A stretch of 64,000 bases of DNA from Marinifilaceae bacterium (lineage in GTDB: Bacteria; Bacteroidota; Bacteroidia; Bacteroidales; Marinifilaceae). A program made the position numbers and the translations under genes. The DNA lies in contig JAFGYE010000107.1 of the NCBI GenBank assembly GCA_016936255.1, forward strand, positions 62,001 to 126,000. The letters run 5' to 3'. Positions 7,462 to 15,863 of the stretch are shown here, one piece after another. The notes under the pieces were generated by a model. That model did no database searches. It had not been told where the DNA came from and was given only the letters and a program-made list of their open reading frames with translations. The number at the start of each line of letters is the position of its first letter. Position 1 is the first letter of the stretch.

Positions 7462-7947
7462 ATGATAAAAAATGTATGCTTTTCTGATGCTGAAGACATC
7501 TGTAAAATTTATAATCATTATATAAAAAATACTGTAATTACTTTCGAGGAAAATGAGGTTTTTCCCAAAGAAATGGAATCAAGAATTTTCAGTATAACAG
7601 CTAAACTGCCATGGATTGTTTTTTCTGAGAATGGAAAAATGTACGGCTATGCTTATGCGAGTGAATGGAAATCAAGATGTGCTTATAAATATTCTGTCGA
7701 AACCACGGTTTACCTGCATCCTGATGCAAGGGGAAAAGGAATTGGTACTATGTTGTATCAGGAATTAATAAGAAAACTGTTAAAACTAGACCTGCATGCG
7801 GCAATTGGTGGTATTGCTTTACCAAATGATGCCAGTGTTGCATTGCACGAAAAAATCGGCTTCGGGAAGGTAGCGCATTTTAAGGAGGTAGGATATAAAT
7901 TTAATAAATGGATAGATGTAGGATATTGGGAATTGATATTGAAATAG
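7462..7947 (+). CDS. GNAT N-acetyltransferase, phosphinothricin acetyltransferase-like
   Basis: 161 residues covering one full GNAT domain. The acetyl-CoA loop is ARGKGIGTMLYQ around residue 91. Family-specific segments are NTVITFEE near the N-terminus, GYAYASEWKSRCAY, SVETTVYL, AIGGIALPNDASVALHEKIG and VGYKFNKWIDVGYW at the end. This is the Pat/MddA-type subfamily, whose members acetylate the amino group of glutamate analogues such as phosphinothricin or methionine sulfoximine. The actual substrate here cannot be read from sequence. The gene stands alone between RNA copies C and D and immediately follows the terminator of copy C, which is unusual for a housekeeping gene. Confidence 0.88.
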   Translation: MIKNVCFSDAEDICKIYNHYIKNTVITFEENEVFPKEMESRIFSITAKLPWIVFSENGKMYGYAYASEWKSRCAYKYSVETTVYLHPDARGKGIGTMLYQELIRKLLKLDLHAAIGGIALPNDASVALHEKIGFGKVAHFKEVGYKFNKWIDVGYWELILK

Positions 7948-7974
7948 TTAACGATTGTTGAAAATCATGATTAT

Positions 7975-8140
7975 ATACCACCTTTTTGTAAATAAGGGTG
8001 TCTTATAGCGCATATAACTTTTAGTAGGTGTTGGTTTGATACATTGTGGTCAGTGGGATGCTTGTAAATATAACAATTGCAAATCAGCATAAAGTTTACT
8101 CCGGCATATATAGTACCCACTATTACAAGTCGGGTTTTTT
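7975..8140 (+). ncRNA. Probable fourth, strongly diverged copy (D) of the structured RNA element
   Basis: No ORF. It keeps the order of blocks seen in copies A-C: a GGGTG loop closed by ATAA/TTAT near 7992-8005, GTGTTGGTTTGATACATTGTG near 8028-8048, GCAAATCAGCATAAAG, then ACTCC and ATATATA. It ends in a plus-strand hairpin ACCCACT (8115-8121)/AGT-C-GGGT (8128-8135) and T-run. That terminator serves no plus-strand protein gene except the acetyltransferase and overlaps the 3' end of the convergent antiporter gene. The similarity is partial, so this copy is tentative; it could simply be the acetyltransferase terminator region. Confidence 0.35.
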
Positions 8141-10082
8141 ATTCTGTTTTGTTTCCTACGTACTTCACAATTAAAAAAAGACATACAAATCCAACAGGTA
8201 CTAAAATCCAGGAAGAAACCCCGTAGGCGGCAGGAAGCAAACCGGCAAAAATAGAAACGATACCTACAGTTAAAGCATAAGGTAATTGTGTTCGTACGTG
8301 TTCAATATGGTTGCAGGAGCTTGCCAGAGAACTAAGAATGGTTGTGTCGGAAATTGGTGAACAATGATCACCCAATACAGAACCAGCTAATATAGCAGAA
8401 ACAGTAATGTAGAAAATATTCATGCTTTCAAGATCACTCATTCCGGCAGAATGGCACAATGCCCATGATGCAGGCAAAATTAAAGGATATAGAATTGCCA
8501 TAGTTCCCCAGGAAGAGCCAGTTGAAAATGCGATTAAGGCTGAAAGGATAAATGTAAAGGATGGCAAGAGAATTGGTGAAACATTACTTGCAATTAGAGT
8601 ATTCGAAATAAAATCAGCAGTATGCATGTCTTTAGTGATGTCAGCCAATGCCCATGCAAGAACTAAAATGAGAATTGCTGTCAGCATGCTTTTAAAGCCA
8701 CCAACCAGAGCATCTACAGCTTGACCTAAGCTGAGTATGCGTTGACCGATCGTAAGTGCCAGAGCGACCAAGACTGCCGAAAGAGAGGACCACAAAAGGG
8801 CAAGGTATGAATCTGAAGCTCCAATAATGTGAGAGAGTTTCTTACCAAAGGCAAGATTTGTATCGTTCCAAATATTCGCATCCCAACCAGTATAAATCAA
8901 ACCTGCAAATGTTCCTAAAATTACAATTAAGACTGGTATACCAGCATTATACCAGCGGGTAGGAGTGTTTTTATCTATCTGAATTTCTTTTAATTCGGAT
9001 GGTACAACTTCGCTTTCCAGTGATTCTGATTCTAATTCAAGCCTGCATTTTTTTTCCGCTTTTAGCATGGGGCCAAAATCTTTTTTTAAAATCACCAGCA
9101 TTAAAATAAAAAATAGGGTGAAGAAAGGATAAAAGCGTGTGGGTAGAGAATTGAGAAAAATGCTGTACGGACTTTCATCTATATTTATTTGAACCGTGGC
9201 AGATTGAATGTAGCTTAATTCGATACCAATCCAGGTTGTAATCATTGCGATCGATGCCACAGGAGCAGCAGTAGAATCAACTATATATGCAAGTTTTTCT
9301 CTTGATATTTTTAATCTGTCGGTAACAGGTCGCATTGTATTTCCAACGATTAATGTATTCGCATAATCATCAAAGAAAATAAGAACTCCTAAAAGCCATG
9401 TTACAAATTGTCCCGATCTCGGACTGCCTGCGAATTTGGAAAGTTTATTTACTATTCCTTGCATTCCTCCATTTTTGGTAATTAAATTAACCATTGCACC
9501 TATTAACATTGAAAATAGAATGATAGAAATATGACCCGTGTCAGCCAAAGATTGAAGAATATATGTATCCGAAATGGCAAATATGGCTTTAAAAAAGGCT
9601 GAAAAAACGGAAGCTTCCTGATACGAATAGATTAGTAATGTTCCAGAAAACAGACCTACGAATAAAGCAGAAAATACTTCTTTAAAAAACAGAGCCATAA
9701 GAATGGCTATCAGTGGAGGAAGTATAGAGAGCCATAAAGGAATTGGATTGATCGTATTGGTGAAACTTTTGTTTTGGAAGTAGATTTGAAATTCTTTTTT
9801 TTCTTTAAAAGTGTAGTGAAAAACAACTTGTCTGTCATCAATTTTTGCTGATATTTTTTCGTTGTTTACCTGAATCCAAACACTGTCAGTCTCACTTGGA
9901 ATGCTACTTGTATCATCTATTGATATTGTAATTCGTGTAGGAATATTTGCGATGATAATTTTTGGAAATTCAACCTGCAGTTTACCCTGTACTTTAGGGT
10001 CCGCATTGCTTGAAGAATATGCAAAAAAGGGAATTAGATTGATTAGAAATATCAGTAGGATTGAATAAATTTGATTGAACAT
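8139..10082 (-). CDS. NhaC-family Na+/H+ antiporter with extracytoplasmic N-terminal domain
   Basis: 647 residues. A signal peptide or first helix (residues 1-23) is followed by about 90 residues of beta-rich, soluble sequence, then a transporter core of at least ten helices from about residue 115. The core has NhaC-superfamily signatures: FFDDYANTLIVGNTMRPVTD, DSTAAPVASIAMITTWIG and FSTGSSWGTMAILYP, plus GDHCSPISDTT near the end. It would exchange Na+ for H+ at the inner membrane, which fits with Na+-NQR at the start of the window. The N-terminal extension is longer than in simple NhaC proteins. A cargo other than sodium (amino acid or malate/lactate exchange) cannot be excluded. Confidence 0.85.
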   Translation of the reverse strand: MFNQIYSILLIFLINLIPFFAYSSSNADPKVQGKLQVEFPKIIIANIPTRITISIDDTSSIPSETDSVWIQVNNEKISAKIDDRQVVFHYTFKEKKEFQIYFQNKSFTNTINPIPLWLSILPPLIAILMALFFKEVFSALFVGLFSGTLLIYSYQEASVFSAFFKAIFAISDTYILQSLADTGHISIILFSMLIGAMVNLITKNGGMQGIVNKLSKFAGSPRSGQFVTWLLGVLIFFDDYANTLIVGNTMRPVTDRLKISREKLAYIVDSTAAPVASIAMITTWIGIELSYIQSATVQINIDESPYSIFLNSLPTRFYPFFTLFFILMLVILKKDFGPMLKAEKKCRLELESESLESEVVPSELKEIQIDKNTPTRWYNAGIPVLIVILGTFAGLIYTGWDANIWNDTNLAFGKKLSHIIGASDSYLALLWSSLSAVLVALALTIGQRILSLGQAVDALVGGFKSMLTAILILVLAWALADITKDMHTADFISNTLIASNVSPILLPSFTFILSALIAFSTGSSWGTMAILYPLILPASWALCHSAGMSDLESMNIFYITVSAILAGSVLGDHCSPISDTTILSSLASSCNHIEHVRTQLPYALTVGIVSIFAGLLPAAYGVSSWILVPVGFVCLFLIVKYVGNKTE

Positions 10083-10229
10083 GAAGTTAGTTTTAGGGTG
10101 GCTCTAATATAATAAATTTGCAATATTTATGCTAATTGAATTGGTTCAGTAAGGCAAATTTCCAAATAATAAAATTCTTTTTTTACTCAGTAAAATTGGT
10201 TATTTTGGAAGTATAAACAATTGGGGGGT

Positions 10230-10823
10230 ATGGTGGACGAGACATCAGATTTTTTTGGCGTTGGAAAGAACAAAATTAATCCAGAGAAGGGAAAAGTTTT
10301 AATTGCTGAACCTTTTTTGGAAGGTCGTTATTTTAAACGATCTCTTGTTTTATTGGTTGAATGTAACCAGAATGGTGCAGTTGGTTTTGTTCTTAATAAG
10401 CCTGTTAATTTAACAATTGATGAGGTGCTTATTAATATTGCACATTTTGAAGGTGATGTTTTTATAGGTGGTCCGGTTGATACAAATCGAATTTATTTTC
10501 TTCACACAATACCGGATTTAATTCCGCATAGTATTCATATTTTTGAAAACTTGTACTGGGGAGGTGATTTTGGAGTTTTAAAGGACTTGATTGAACAAAA
10601 GGCAGTTCGGCCCGATCAGGTTCGGTTTTTTGCAGGTTATTCTGGATGGAGCATTGGACAGCTCAGTGATGAAATTAATGAAAATTCATGGTTGGTTAGT
10701 CAGCTCGATGTTCAGGAAATAATGGATTGCAATAACGAAAGATTGTGGGCACAATCTTTGAGACGTATGGGTGGACGATATAAAATGTGGTCTAATTTTC
10801 CGGAAAACCCGGGGATGAATTAG
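10230..10823 (+). CDS. YqgE/AlgH family protein
   Basis: 197 residues from ATG 10230; an in-frame TTG nine bases upstream is less likely. Family hallmarks are GKVLIAEPFLEGRYFKRSLV at the N-terminus, GAVGFVLNKP, VFIGGPVDTNRIYFLH and the FAGYSGWSIGQL segment. YqgE/AlgH proteins are small, conserved, cytoplasmic and of unknown biochemical role; the AlgH name comes from alginate regulation in Pseudomonas, which is not relevant here. It stands alone, facing the convergent PabC-like gene. Confidence 0.93.
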   Translation: MVDETSDFFGVGKNKINPEKGKVLIAEPFLEGRYFKRSLVLLVECNQNGAVGFVLNKPVNLTIDEVLINIAHFEGDVFIGGPVDTNRIYFLHTIPDLIPHSIHIFENLYWGGDFGVLKDLIEQKAVRPDQVRFFAGYSGWSIGQLSDEINENSWLVSQLDVQEIMDCNNERLWAQSLRRMGGRYKMWSNFPENPGMN

Positions 10824-10841
10824 TTGCCAATTAATCTGAGA

Positions 10842-11699
10842 TTATCTCTCATTAAAAGCTCTGCGGTTTAATTCCTCAATTAAAAGTTTAGCCGTTTTAT
10901 TAAAATACCGTCTTTCCTGATATGCAACAACCCACTGAATACCATTGATTGCATTGGTCAGAAATATTTCATCGGCAGCCAAAAGATCTTCAGGATTTAA
11001 AACACAATCATCAAAAACAGTAATGTTAATATCTATTGCAGCTTCAATAACCTGTTCTCTCATAATTCCGGAAACGCTGCCATTTTCAAGCGAAGGAGTC
11101 ATTAAAATTCCATCTTTCATTAAAAATAGGTTTGAACTGATAGTTTCTACAATATTCCCTCTATCGTTAAGTAAAATACAGTCATCCCAATTCATTTTTT
11201 CACGGTAGTTTGCCGCCAAAATAAATGGCAGTGAATTTCCGGTCTTAAATCTCGATATTAGGTTGTGAGATTTCCTCATTTCCTCATAAATTCCAACTTT
11301 TAACCCTTTTCGGTTTAGTATGTAATGATCATGTTCCAAAGGAGAAGTTTCTATCAGGTAAGAAATTGAATTATCCTTTGGTGCATACAGTCCACCATCT
11401 TTGCGAAAAACGCTCAATCGAATTCTTGTGCCTGCAAATGCTTTATTTTTATGGATTAAAAAAGTGATATCTGTTTGAATTTTTTCACGGAATCCATGAG
11501 GAACAATCATACCCAAGCAGTCCATTCCTTTAGTTAAGCGATTAAGATGTTCTGGAAGAAACTGAATTTCAGTTCCGTTGGCATGAATGGTTTCGAAAAG
11601 TGAATCACCATAACGAAAGGCTCTATTTCCTGCTCCAAAAAACAATTCATCTTTGGCGTATAGTGTACCGTCTAAACATATTTTTTCAGCTGTATTCAT
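10842..11699 (-). CDS. Class IV PLP aminotransferase, probable 4-amino-4-deoxychorismate lyase
   Basis: 285 residues of the branched-chain aminotransferase/PabC fold. GNRAFRYGDSLFETIHANG matches the N-terminal motif. RFKTGNSLPFILAANYRE contains the likely PLP-binding lysine. ILLNDRGNIVETISSNLFL and SVSGIMREQVIEAA match the phosphate-binding C-terminal domain. The length (shorter than IlvE, about 300-360) and the E-T-[IS]-S-N-x-F pattern favour PabC, which releases p-aminobenzoate from aminodeoxychorismate for folate synthesis. D-amino-acid transaminase is an alternative. It ends a minus-strand run and is separated by 2 bases from the GmhB-like gene upstream. Confidence 0.75.
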   Translation of the reverse strand: MNTAEKICLDGTLYAKDELFFGAGNRAFRYGDSLFETIHANGTEIQFLPEHLNRLTKGMDCLGMIVPHGFREKIQTDITFLIHKNKAFAGTRIRLSVFRKDGGLYAPKDNSISYLIETSPLEHDHYILNRKGLKVGIYEEMRKSHNLISRFKTGNSLPFILAANYREKMNWDDCILLNDRGNIVETISSNLFLMKDGILMTPSLENGSVSGIMREQVIEAAIDINITVFDDCVLNPEDLLAADEIFLTNAINGIQWVVAYQERRYFNKTAKLLIEELNRRAFNER

Positions 11700-11701
11700 T
11701 T

Positions 11702-12199
11702 TTATATTTCTCCCTTTACGATCTGATCACAATAAATACTAATATTTTCATTGGATTTAATTTTTATTCCCTTTATTCCGGCAGCTTCCGCAGCCTGAAT
11801 ATCTCTGGTACTATCTCCAATCATATAGGATTTAGAAGCATCAATATTAAAATCGGCAATGGCTTTTTTTATGAAAAAAGGACTTGGTTTCCGGCAATCA
11901 CACTTTGCTATACTTTCGTGATGAGGGCAGAAGTAAATCTTTTTTATATGGATATTTTTCTTTTCTAAAACAGAAAGTAAATGTTTATGAAGTATTTCCA
12001 CATCAGATTCGGAATAGATTCCTTTGGCAATACCCCCCTGATTTGTTACTATGAATAAAATATATCCAGCTTCTGAAATTTTTTGTAAGGAAGGAATAAT
12101 GCCTTCATTAATTTTAAAATCTTCGGTTTTGTAAATATAATAATGTCCTTCGTCAGAGTTTATTACACCATCACGATCAAGAAAAAGGGCTTTTTGCAT
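11702..12199 (-). CDS. HAD-IIIA phosphatase, GmhB-like
   Basis: 165 residues. The HAD nucleophile motif is LDRDGVIN with D8 and D10; TNQGGIAKG is motif II; the last acidic motif is IGDSTRDIQAA. A zinc-binding loop CPHHESIAKCDCRKP is diagnostic for the GmhB/HisB-N group. GmhB removes the 7-phosphate from D-glycero-D-manno-heptose 1,7-bisphosphate for LPS heptose, and HisB-N acts on histidinol phosphate; the absence of his genes nearby favours GmhB. The gene is tightly packed (2-3 bases) between the PabC-like and rhomboid genes. Confidence 0.8.
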   Translation of the reverse strand: MQKALFLDRDGVINSDEGHYYIYKTEDFKINEGIIPSLQKISEAGYILFIVTNQGGIAKGIYSESDVEILHKHLLSVLEKKNIHIKKIYFCPHHESIAKCDCRKPSPFFIKKAIADFNIDASKSYMIGDSTRDIQAAEAAGIKGIKIKSNENISIYCDQIVKGEI

Positions 12200-12202
12200 G
12201 TT

Positions 12203-12808
12203 CTAGAAATTGAGAATCTGATGCAAAAATAAGGAGAATAATTGGGGTTTAATAAGGATTGGAAATAGAAATCCGAAAAGAGCCCCGTAGAAATGGGCAC
12301 TGTGGCCAATGTTATCTAAATTTTTCTTACTCATGTAATATGAATAGTATAAATAACCTAAGGCGAAAATGATTCCTGGGATCGGAATAAAAAACATGAA
12401 ATAAATGTTTTCTAAAGGAGCAAAGAAAATTGCCGCAAAAACTACAGCAGAAGTAGCACCCGAAGCACCAACAGCATTGTAATGATAATGCTCACGATGT
12501 TTTCTTAAATCGTAAAGAGTTGAAAATACAATGGCGCCAACATACAACAAAATAAAATAAAGAACTGCCGAAGCTCCAAAATAGTAGTTGAAATAAGTTT
12601 CCAGTACTCTTCCAAAGAAAAAAAGCACAAACATATTCACCAACAGATGATCCCAATTAGCATGAAGAAAACCATAGGTAAGTATTCGATACCATTGATT
12701 TCTTTTAATTATTTGGTAAGCATTAAATTGGTATTTGTACAATAACTCAACCTTATTAAAGGCAGCAAATGATATTAAAACAGTAATGGCAATTATTATG
12801 ATGGTCAT
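12203..12808 (-). CDS. Rhomboid family intramembrane serine protease
   Basis: 201 residues with about six membrane helices. The catalytic Ser is S116 in GASGATS, the general base is the second His of GHSAHFYGALFG (H172), and the conserved HANWDHLLVNMF lies in loop 1/helix 2. Rhomboids cleave membrane proteins within or near their transmembrane helices; substrates cannot be predicted. It is transcribed with the GmhB-like gene, 3 bases apart, and just downstream of the OmpA/PD40 gene. Confidence 0.93.
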   Translation of the reverse strand: MTIIIIAITVLISFAAFNKVELLYKYQFNAYQIIKRNQWYRILTYGFLHANWDHLLVNMFVLFFFGRVLETYFNYYFGASAVLYFILLYVGAIVFSTLYDLRKHREHYHYNAVGASGATSAVVFAAIFFAPLENIYFMFFIPIPGIIFALGYLYYSYYMSKKNLDNIGHSAHFYGALFGFLFPILIKPQLFSLFLHQILNF

Positions 12809-12818
12809 TTTTTATAGT

Positions 12819-14903
12819 TTAAAATGCTTCAGTTAGTTTTACAACTAAAACTGATCTGCCAGAATTGTATCCGGCTGATTTGTATTGAACTCGATTTGGG
12901 GTTATGCCTTTGGAGATTATATATTCAGAGGCGATTTTTGCTCTTTGCCGGCAAATTATATTGTTTTCTTTTTTTCCTTTATCCAGATTCGTAAATCCAT
13001 TAATTTCAATGGAAATATGAGGATTTACTTTTAAAAGACTGGCTAAATTGTTCAGCTCCATTATTGTATTTTCTTTTAATTCCCATGAGCCCTCATCGTA
13101 CTCAACTCCGTACAGTTCCATATCTTGATTGACAGAGAATTTTTGAAGTTCAATTTGCTCAAATTTTGCTGATTGATATTTGTAATTGTTGATTACTTTG
13201 GTGAAATAACCATCTTTTTGGATAATGATTTCGTAAGCTCTTGAAGGATCAATCTCTTGTTCAAAATCACCATATTTATCAGTCACACAAAATGAATTAC
13301 TTTTGTAACTCTGATTAATTATCTGAATTGAGGCTTCTTCAACAGCATGGGCAGAAAACTGATCTATTATATTTCCTTTGAATCGTACCCAATGAGTAGT
13401 ATCCATAGCAATATTTAATTGCTTGGGAGCTGTTTGTTCGTCAGGAGCAAAATAGAGAATTCGTTTTGTTTTGTAACCAGGTTTGCCGACAATTAAACTG
13501 TAATTTTTGCCTTTAAAAATATCAAAAGAAAAAAGCCCTTTTTCGTCTGTTTTGGTTGATTTCTCTCGGGATAAATTATCCATAAGAATAACCTCAACAT
13601 CTTTTAAAGCACTTTTGGTATTGCTGGCAAGTAATCGTCCACGCAGATTTTGTGTTTTTTCAGGATTCTGTCTGAATTCAAAAATATCATCGCTACCATT
13701 CCGGTTTGAAGAAAAATAACCAATTTCTTTGTTTTTTCTGATTAAATATCCAAAATCATCTTTTGAGGAATTGAAAGGAGGCCCCAAATTAACTGGATAT
13801 GTCCATTCGTTTTGTTCAAAAATTGATTTGAAAATATCTAAGCCCCCAAAACCTATATGGCCGTCCGAAGCAAAATATAAATAACCATCTTCTGCAATAA
13901 ACGGGAACATTTCGTTGCCGTCAGTATTAATGGCAGGGCCACAGTTAATCGGTCTGCTCCAGCTAAATCCAGACTTTTGACAAACATAAATATCTGTACC
14001 GCCGTAGCCTCCATCCATATTCGAGATAAAATAAAGGTGTCTTCCGTCGGGGGAAATACTTGGATGGCCCATGGAATATGTCTGACCAGAGAATTGGAAG
14101 ATTTCGGCCTTATCCCAGTCAGTATCATTGTGTCTTGAAGTGTAAATATTTAATTCCGACTTCCCTTCCAGATTTAAAGTTCCTTTGTTTCGGGTGAAGA
14201 AAATAAATTTTTCATTTGCACTAAAGCAGGCTGGTCCTTCATGATATTTCGTGTTAAAATTATCAGAAAAGGATTTAGGGCTTAAAAAATTATTTCCCGA
14301 TTTTTCTGAAAAATACATGTCTAAAAAGTATTCTCCACTTCTACCATCCATTTGTTTCGAAGTATTATTTTTTCGTCCGGAAACAAAAACAAGCCCGTTT
14401 TTATAAAATGCAGATGCAAAATCGGATTGAGGAGAGTTAATAGAAATTGATTCTATAGAATACAAGTGATCATCTTGTAACTCATTAATTAAATCACAGG
14501 AGAGAATCAAGTTGCTAATATTTTTGTTTTCAGGTTTTAATTCCGCATACTTTTTGAAAAAAACTTTTGCTTTTTCATAGTTGCGAACTCTCTTTAAGAG
14601 ATTTGCATAATTCAGATAGTCTTCAGCATTGGCTTCCGAATCAGCAACAATACTTTCAAGTAAATAATTTGCTTCGGTATCTTTTTGTATTTGAAGATAG
14701 CAATCGGCAAGTTTTCTCTTTATTTCAATATCTTCAGAATTTTCGAGGTGTTTTTCATAGTAGTAAGCAGCAGCCGCAAACTCTTTGTTATTGTACAAAC
14801 GATCGACTTTTTGTATTTGCTGATTTTGAGCTAAGGATGCCGAAACACCTGACAGAACAAATATAATAATTAAGAGAAAATGTAAGATTCGGCTCCTATT
14901 CAT
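12819..14903 (-). CDS. OmpA-family PD40 propeller protein, T9SS-associated
   Basis: 694 residues. A signal peptide (1-25) is followed by TPR-like helices (about 28-135), a run of WD40-like PD40 blades (about 150-400; motifs such as HPSISPDGRHLYFISNMDGGYG), and two carboxypeptidase-regulatory/CNA-type beta domains (about 405-560). The C-terminal OmpA-like domain (about 580-690) would bind peptidoglycan. The architecture resembles PorE of Porphyromonas gingivalis, which tethers the T9SS to the cell wall. It sits directly downstream of a PorP/SprF gene and a type B sorting-domain gene, a common trio in Bacteroidota. Exact orthology to PorE is not claimed. Confidence 0.85.
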   Translation of the reverse strand: MNRSRILHFLLIIIFVLSGVSASLAQNQQIQKVDRLYNNKEFAAAAYYYEKHLENSEDIEIKRKLADCYLQIQKDTEANYLLESIVADSEANAEDYLNYANLLKRVRNYEKAKVFFKKYAELKPENKNISNLILSCDLINELQDDHLYSIESISINSPQSDFASAFYKNGLVFVSGRKNNTSKQMDGRSGEYFLDMYFSEKSGNNFLSPKSFSDNFNTKYHEGPACFSANEKFIFFTRNKGTLNLEGKSELNIYTSRHNDTDWDKAEIFQFSGQTYSMGHPSISPDGRHLYFISNMDGGYGGTDIYVCQKSGFSWSRPINCGPAINTDGNEMFPFIAEDGYLYFASDGHIGFGGLDIFKSIFEQNEWTYPVNLGPPFNSSKDDFGYLIRKNKEIGYFSSNRNGSDDIFEFRQNPEKTQNLRGRLLASNTKSALKDVEVILMDNLSREKSTKTDEKGLFSFDIFKGKNYSLIVGKPGYKTKRILYFAPDEQTAPKQLNIAMDTTHWVRFKGNIIDQFSAHAVEEASIQIINQSYKSNSFCVTDKYGDFEQEIDPSRAYEIIIQKDGYFTKVINNYKYQSAKFEQIELQKFSVNQDMELYGVEYDEGSWELKENTIMELNNLASLLKVNPHISIEINGFTNLDKGKKENNIICRQRAKIASEYIISKGITPNRVQYKSAGYNSGRSVLVVKLTEAF

Positions 14904-14907
14904 ATTA

Positions 14908-15861
14908 CTAGAAATATCTTGGTGATGTAATCTGACTTTTACGTAATGATAAATTGTAATTTAATATTATTTCATGATTTGTATAGCCTTTTGTGGGATA
15001 ATTTCCGAAAGATTTTTCATAAGAGTATGAAAATCTTAGTTTTTGAGTTAGTTGATAGCCAAATAAACCGGCCCATGTGCCATCACTTCTGTAACCAGCT
15101 CCCACAGATACACCGCTATGGTGTATAAAGTCGAGGTTTACATTTATCAGGTTCGAGGTTTTATGTGAACCAACAAATAAAACAGAAGGAGAGAAATTAA
15201 TTTCCCGGTTAACTGGCAAGGTAACTCCAGCACCTAAATAATAGAAAAGTGATTTTGAATCAAAGCTCACATTATTTGATATGCCTTCTGTTGAGGGCTG
15301 ATCATTCGAAAGTAATCTTGGAATGGAAAGGCTGAAATAGTACTCGGAAGTGTAGTAGTAAAAGCCTAATCCAAAATTTGGTACCCAGGTTGATATGTTA
15401 TTATCAGGGATTATTGCATCATTAGGACTGCTTGGGTTCGGATCATAAAAAGTCAATTCTGTCCAATTAACTTGTTTATTAATGAAACCAGCCTGCAATC
15501 CCATTGATAATTTACCTTCGTGGTTGATTTGAATTTGATAGGCATAATTAAAAAAGATTGCAACATCCGATTGAATTCCAAATTTGTTGTGGTAGGCAAC
15601 AGCTCCTAAACCCGAATTTGTGTAGTTTATTGGAGCCTGAAATGAAACCATTGTAGTTGCCGGCGATCCTTCAACTCCTACCCATTGGTTTCGGTAGGCA
15701 AGAACAGCTTCCATAAATCCGGTGTTACCAGCATAAGCTGGATTGTAAAAAAGTCGGTTGTATTTATGATTTGAAAATCGGATTTCTTCCTGAGCCAGTA
15801 AGGTAACAGAGCATAAAATGATGAATGCAAAGAGAATAGATTGTTTTAGTATGTAATTCAT
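14908..15861 (-). CDS. PorP/SprF family outer membrane protein
   Basis: 317 residues: a signal peptide to about residue 23, then FSNHKYNRLFYNPAYAGNTG, the classic PorP/SprF N-terminal motif, and a series of amphipathic beta strands ending in an aromatic terminal residue (F), as in a 14-strand outer membrane barrel. These proteins associate with T9SS and are needed for secretion of particular type B substrates, usually encoded next to them. Here the candidate substrate is the gene just upstream (15864-16538), separated by 2 bases. Confidence 0.93.
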   Translation of the reverse strand: MNYILKQSILFAFIILCSVTLLAQEEIRFSNHKYNRLFYNPAYAGNTGFMEAVLAYRNQWVGVEGSPATTMVSFQAPINYTNSGLGAVAYHNKFGIQSDVAIFFNYAYQIQINHEGKLSMGLQAGFINKQVNWTELTFYDPNPSSPNDAIIPDNNISTWVPNFGLGFYYYTSEYYFSLSIPRLLSNDQPSTEGISNNVSFDSKSLFYYLGAGVTLPVNREINFSPSVLFVGSHKTSNLINVNLDFIHHSGVSVGAGYRSDGTWAGLFGYQLTQKLRFSYSYEKSFGNYPTKGYTNHEIILNYNLSLRKSQITSPRYF

Positions 15862-15863
15862 TA

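Noticed and set aside
8422-8724. 100-codon plus-strand ORF opposite the antiporter
   Set aside because: Antisense shadow of conserved transporter helices.
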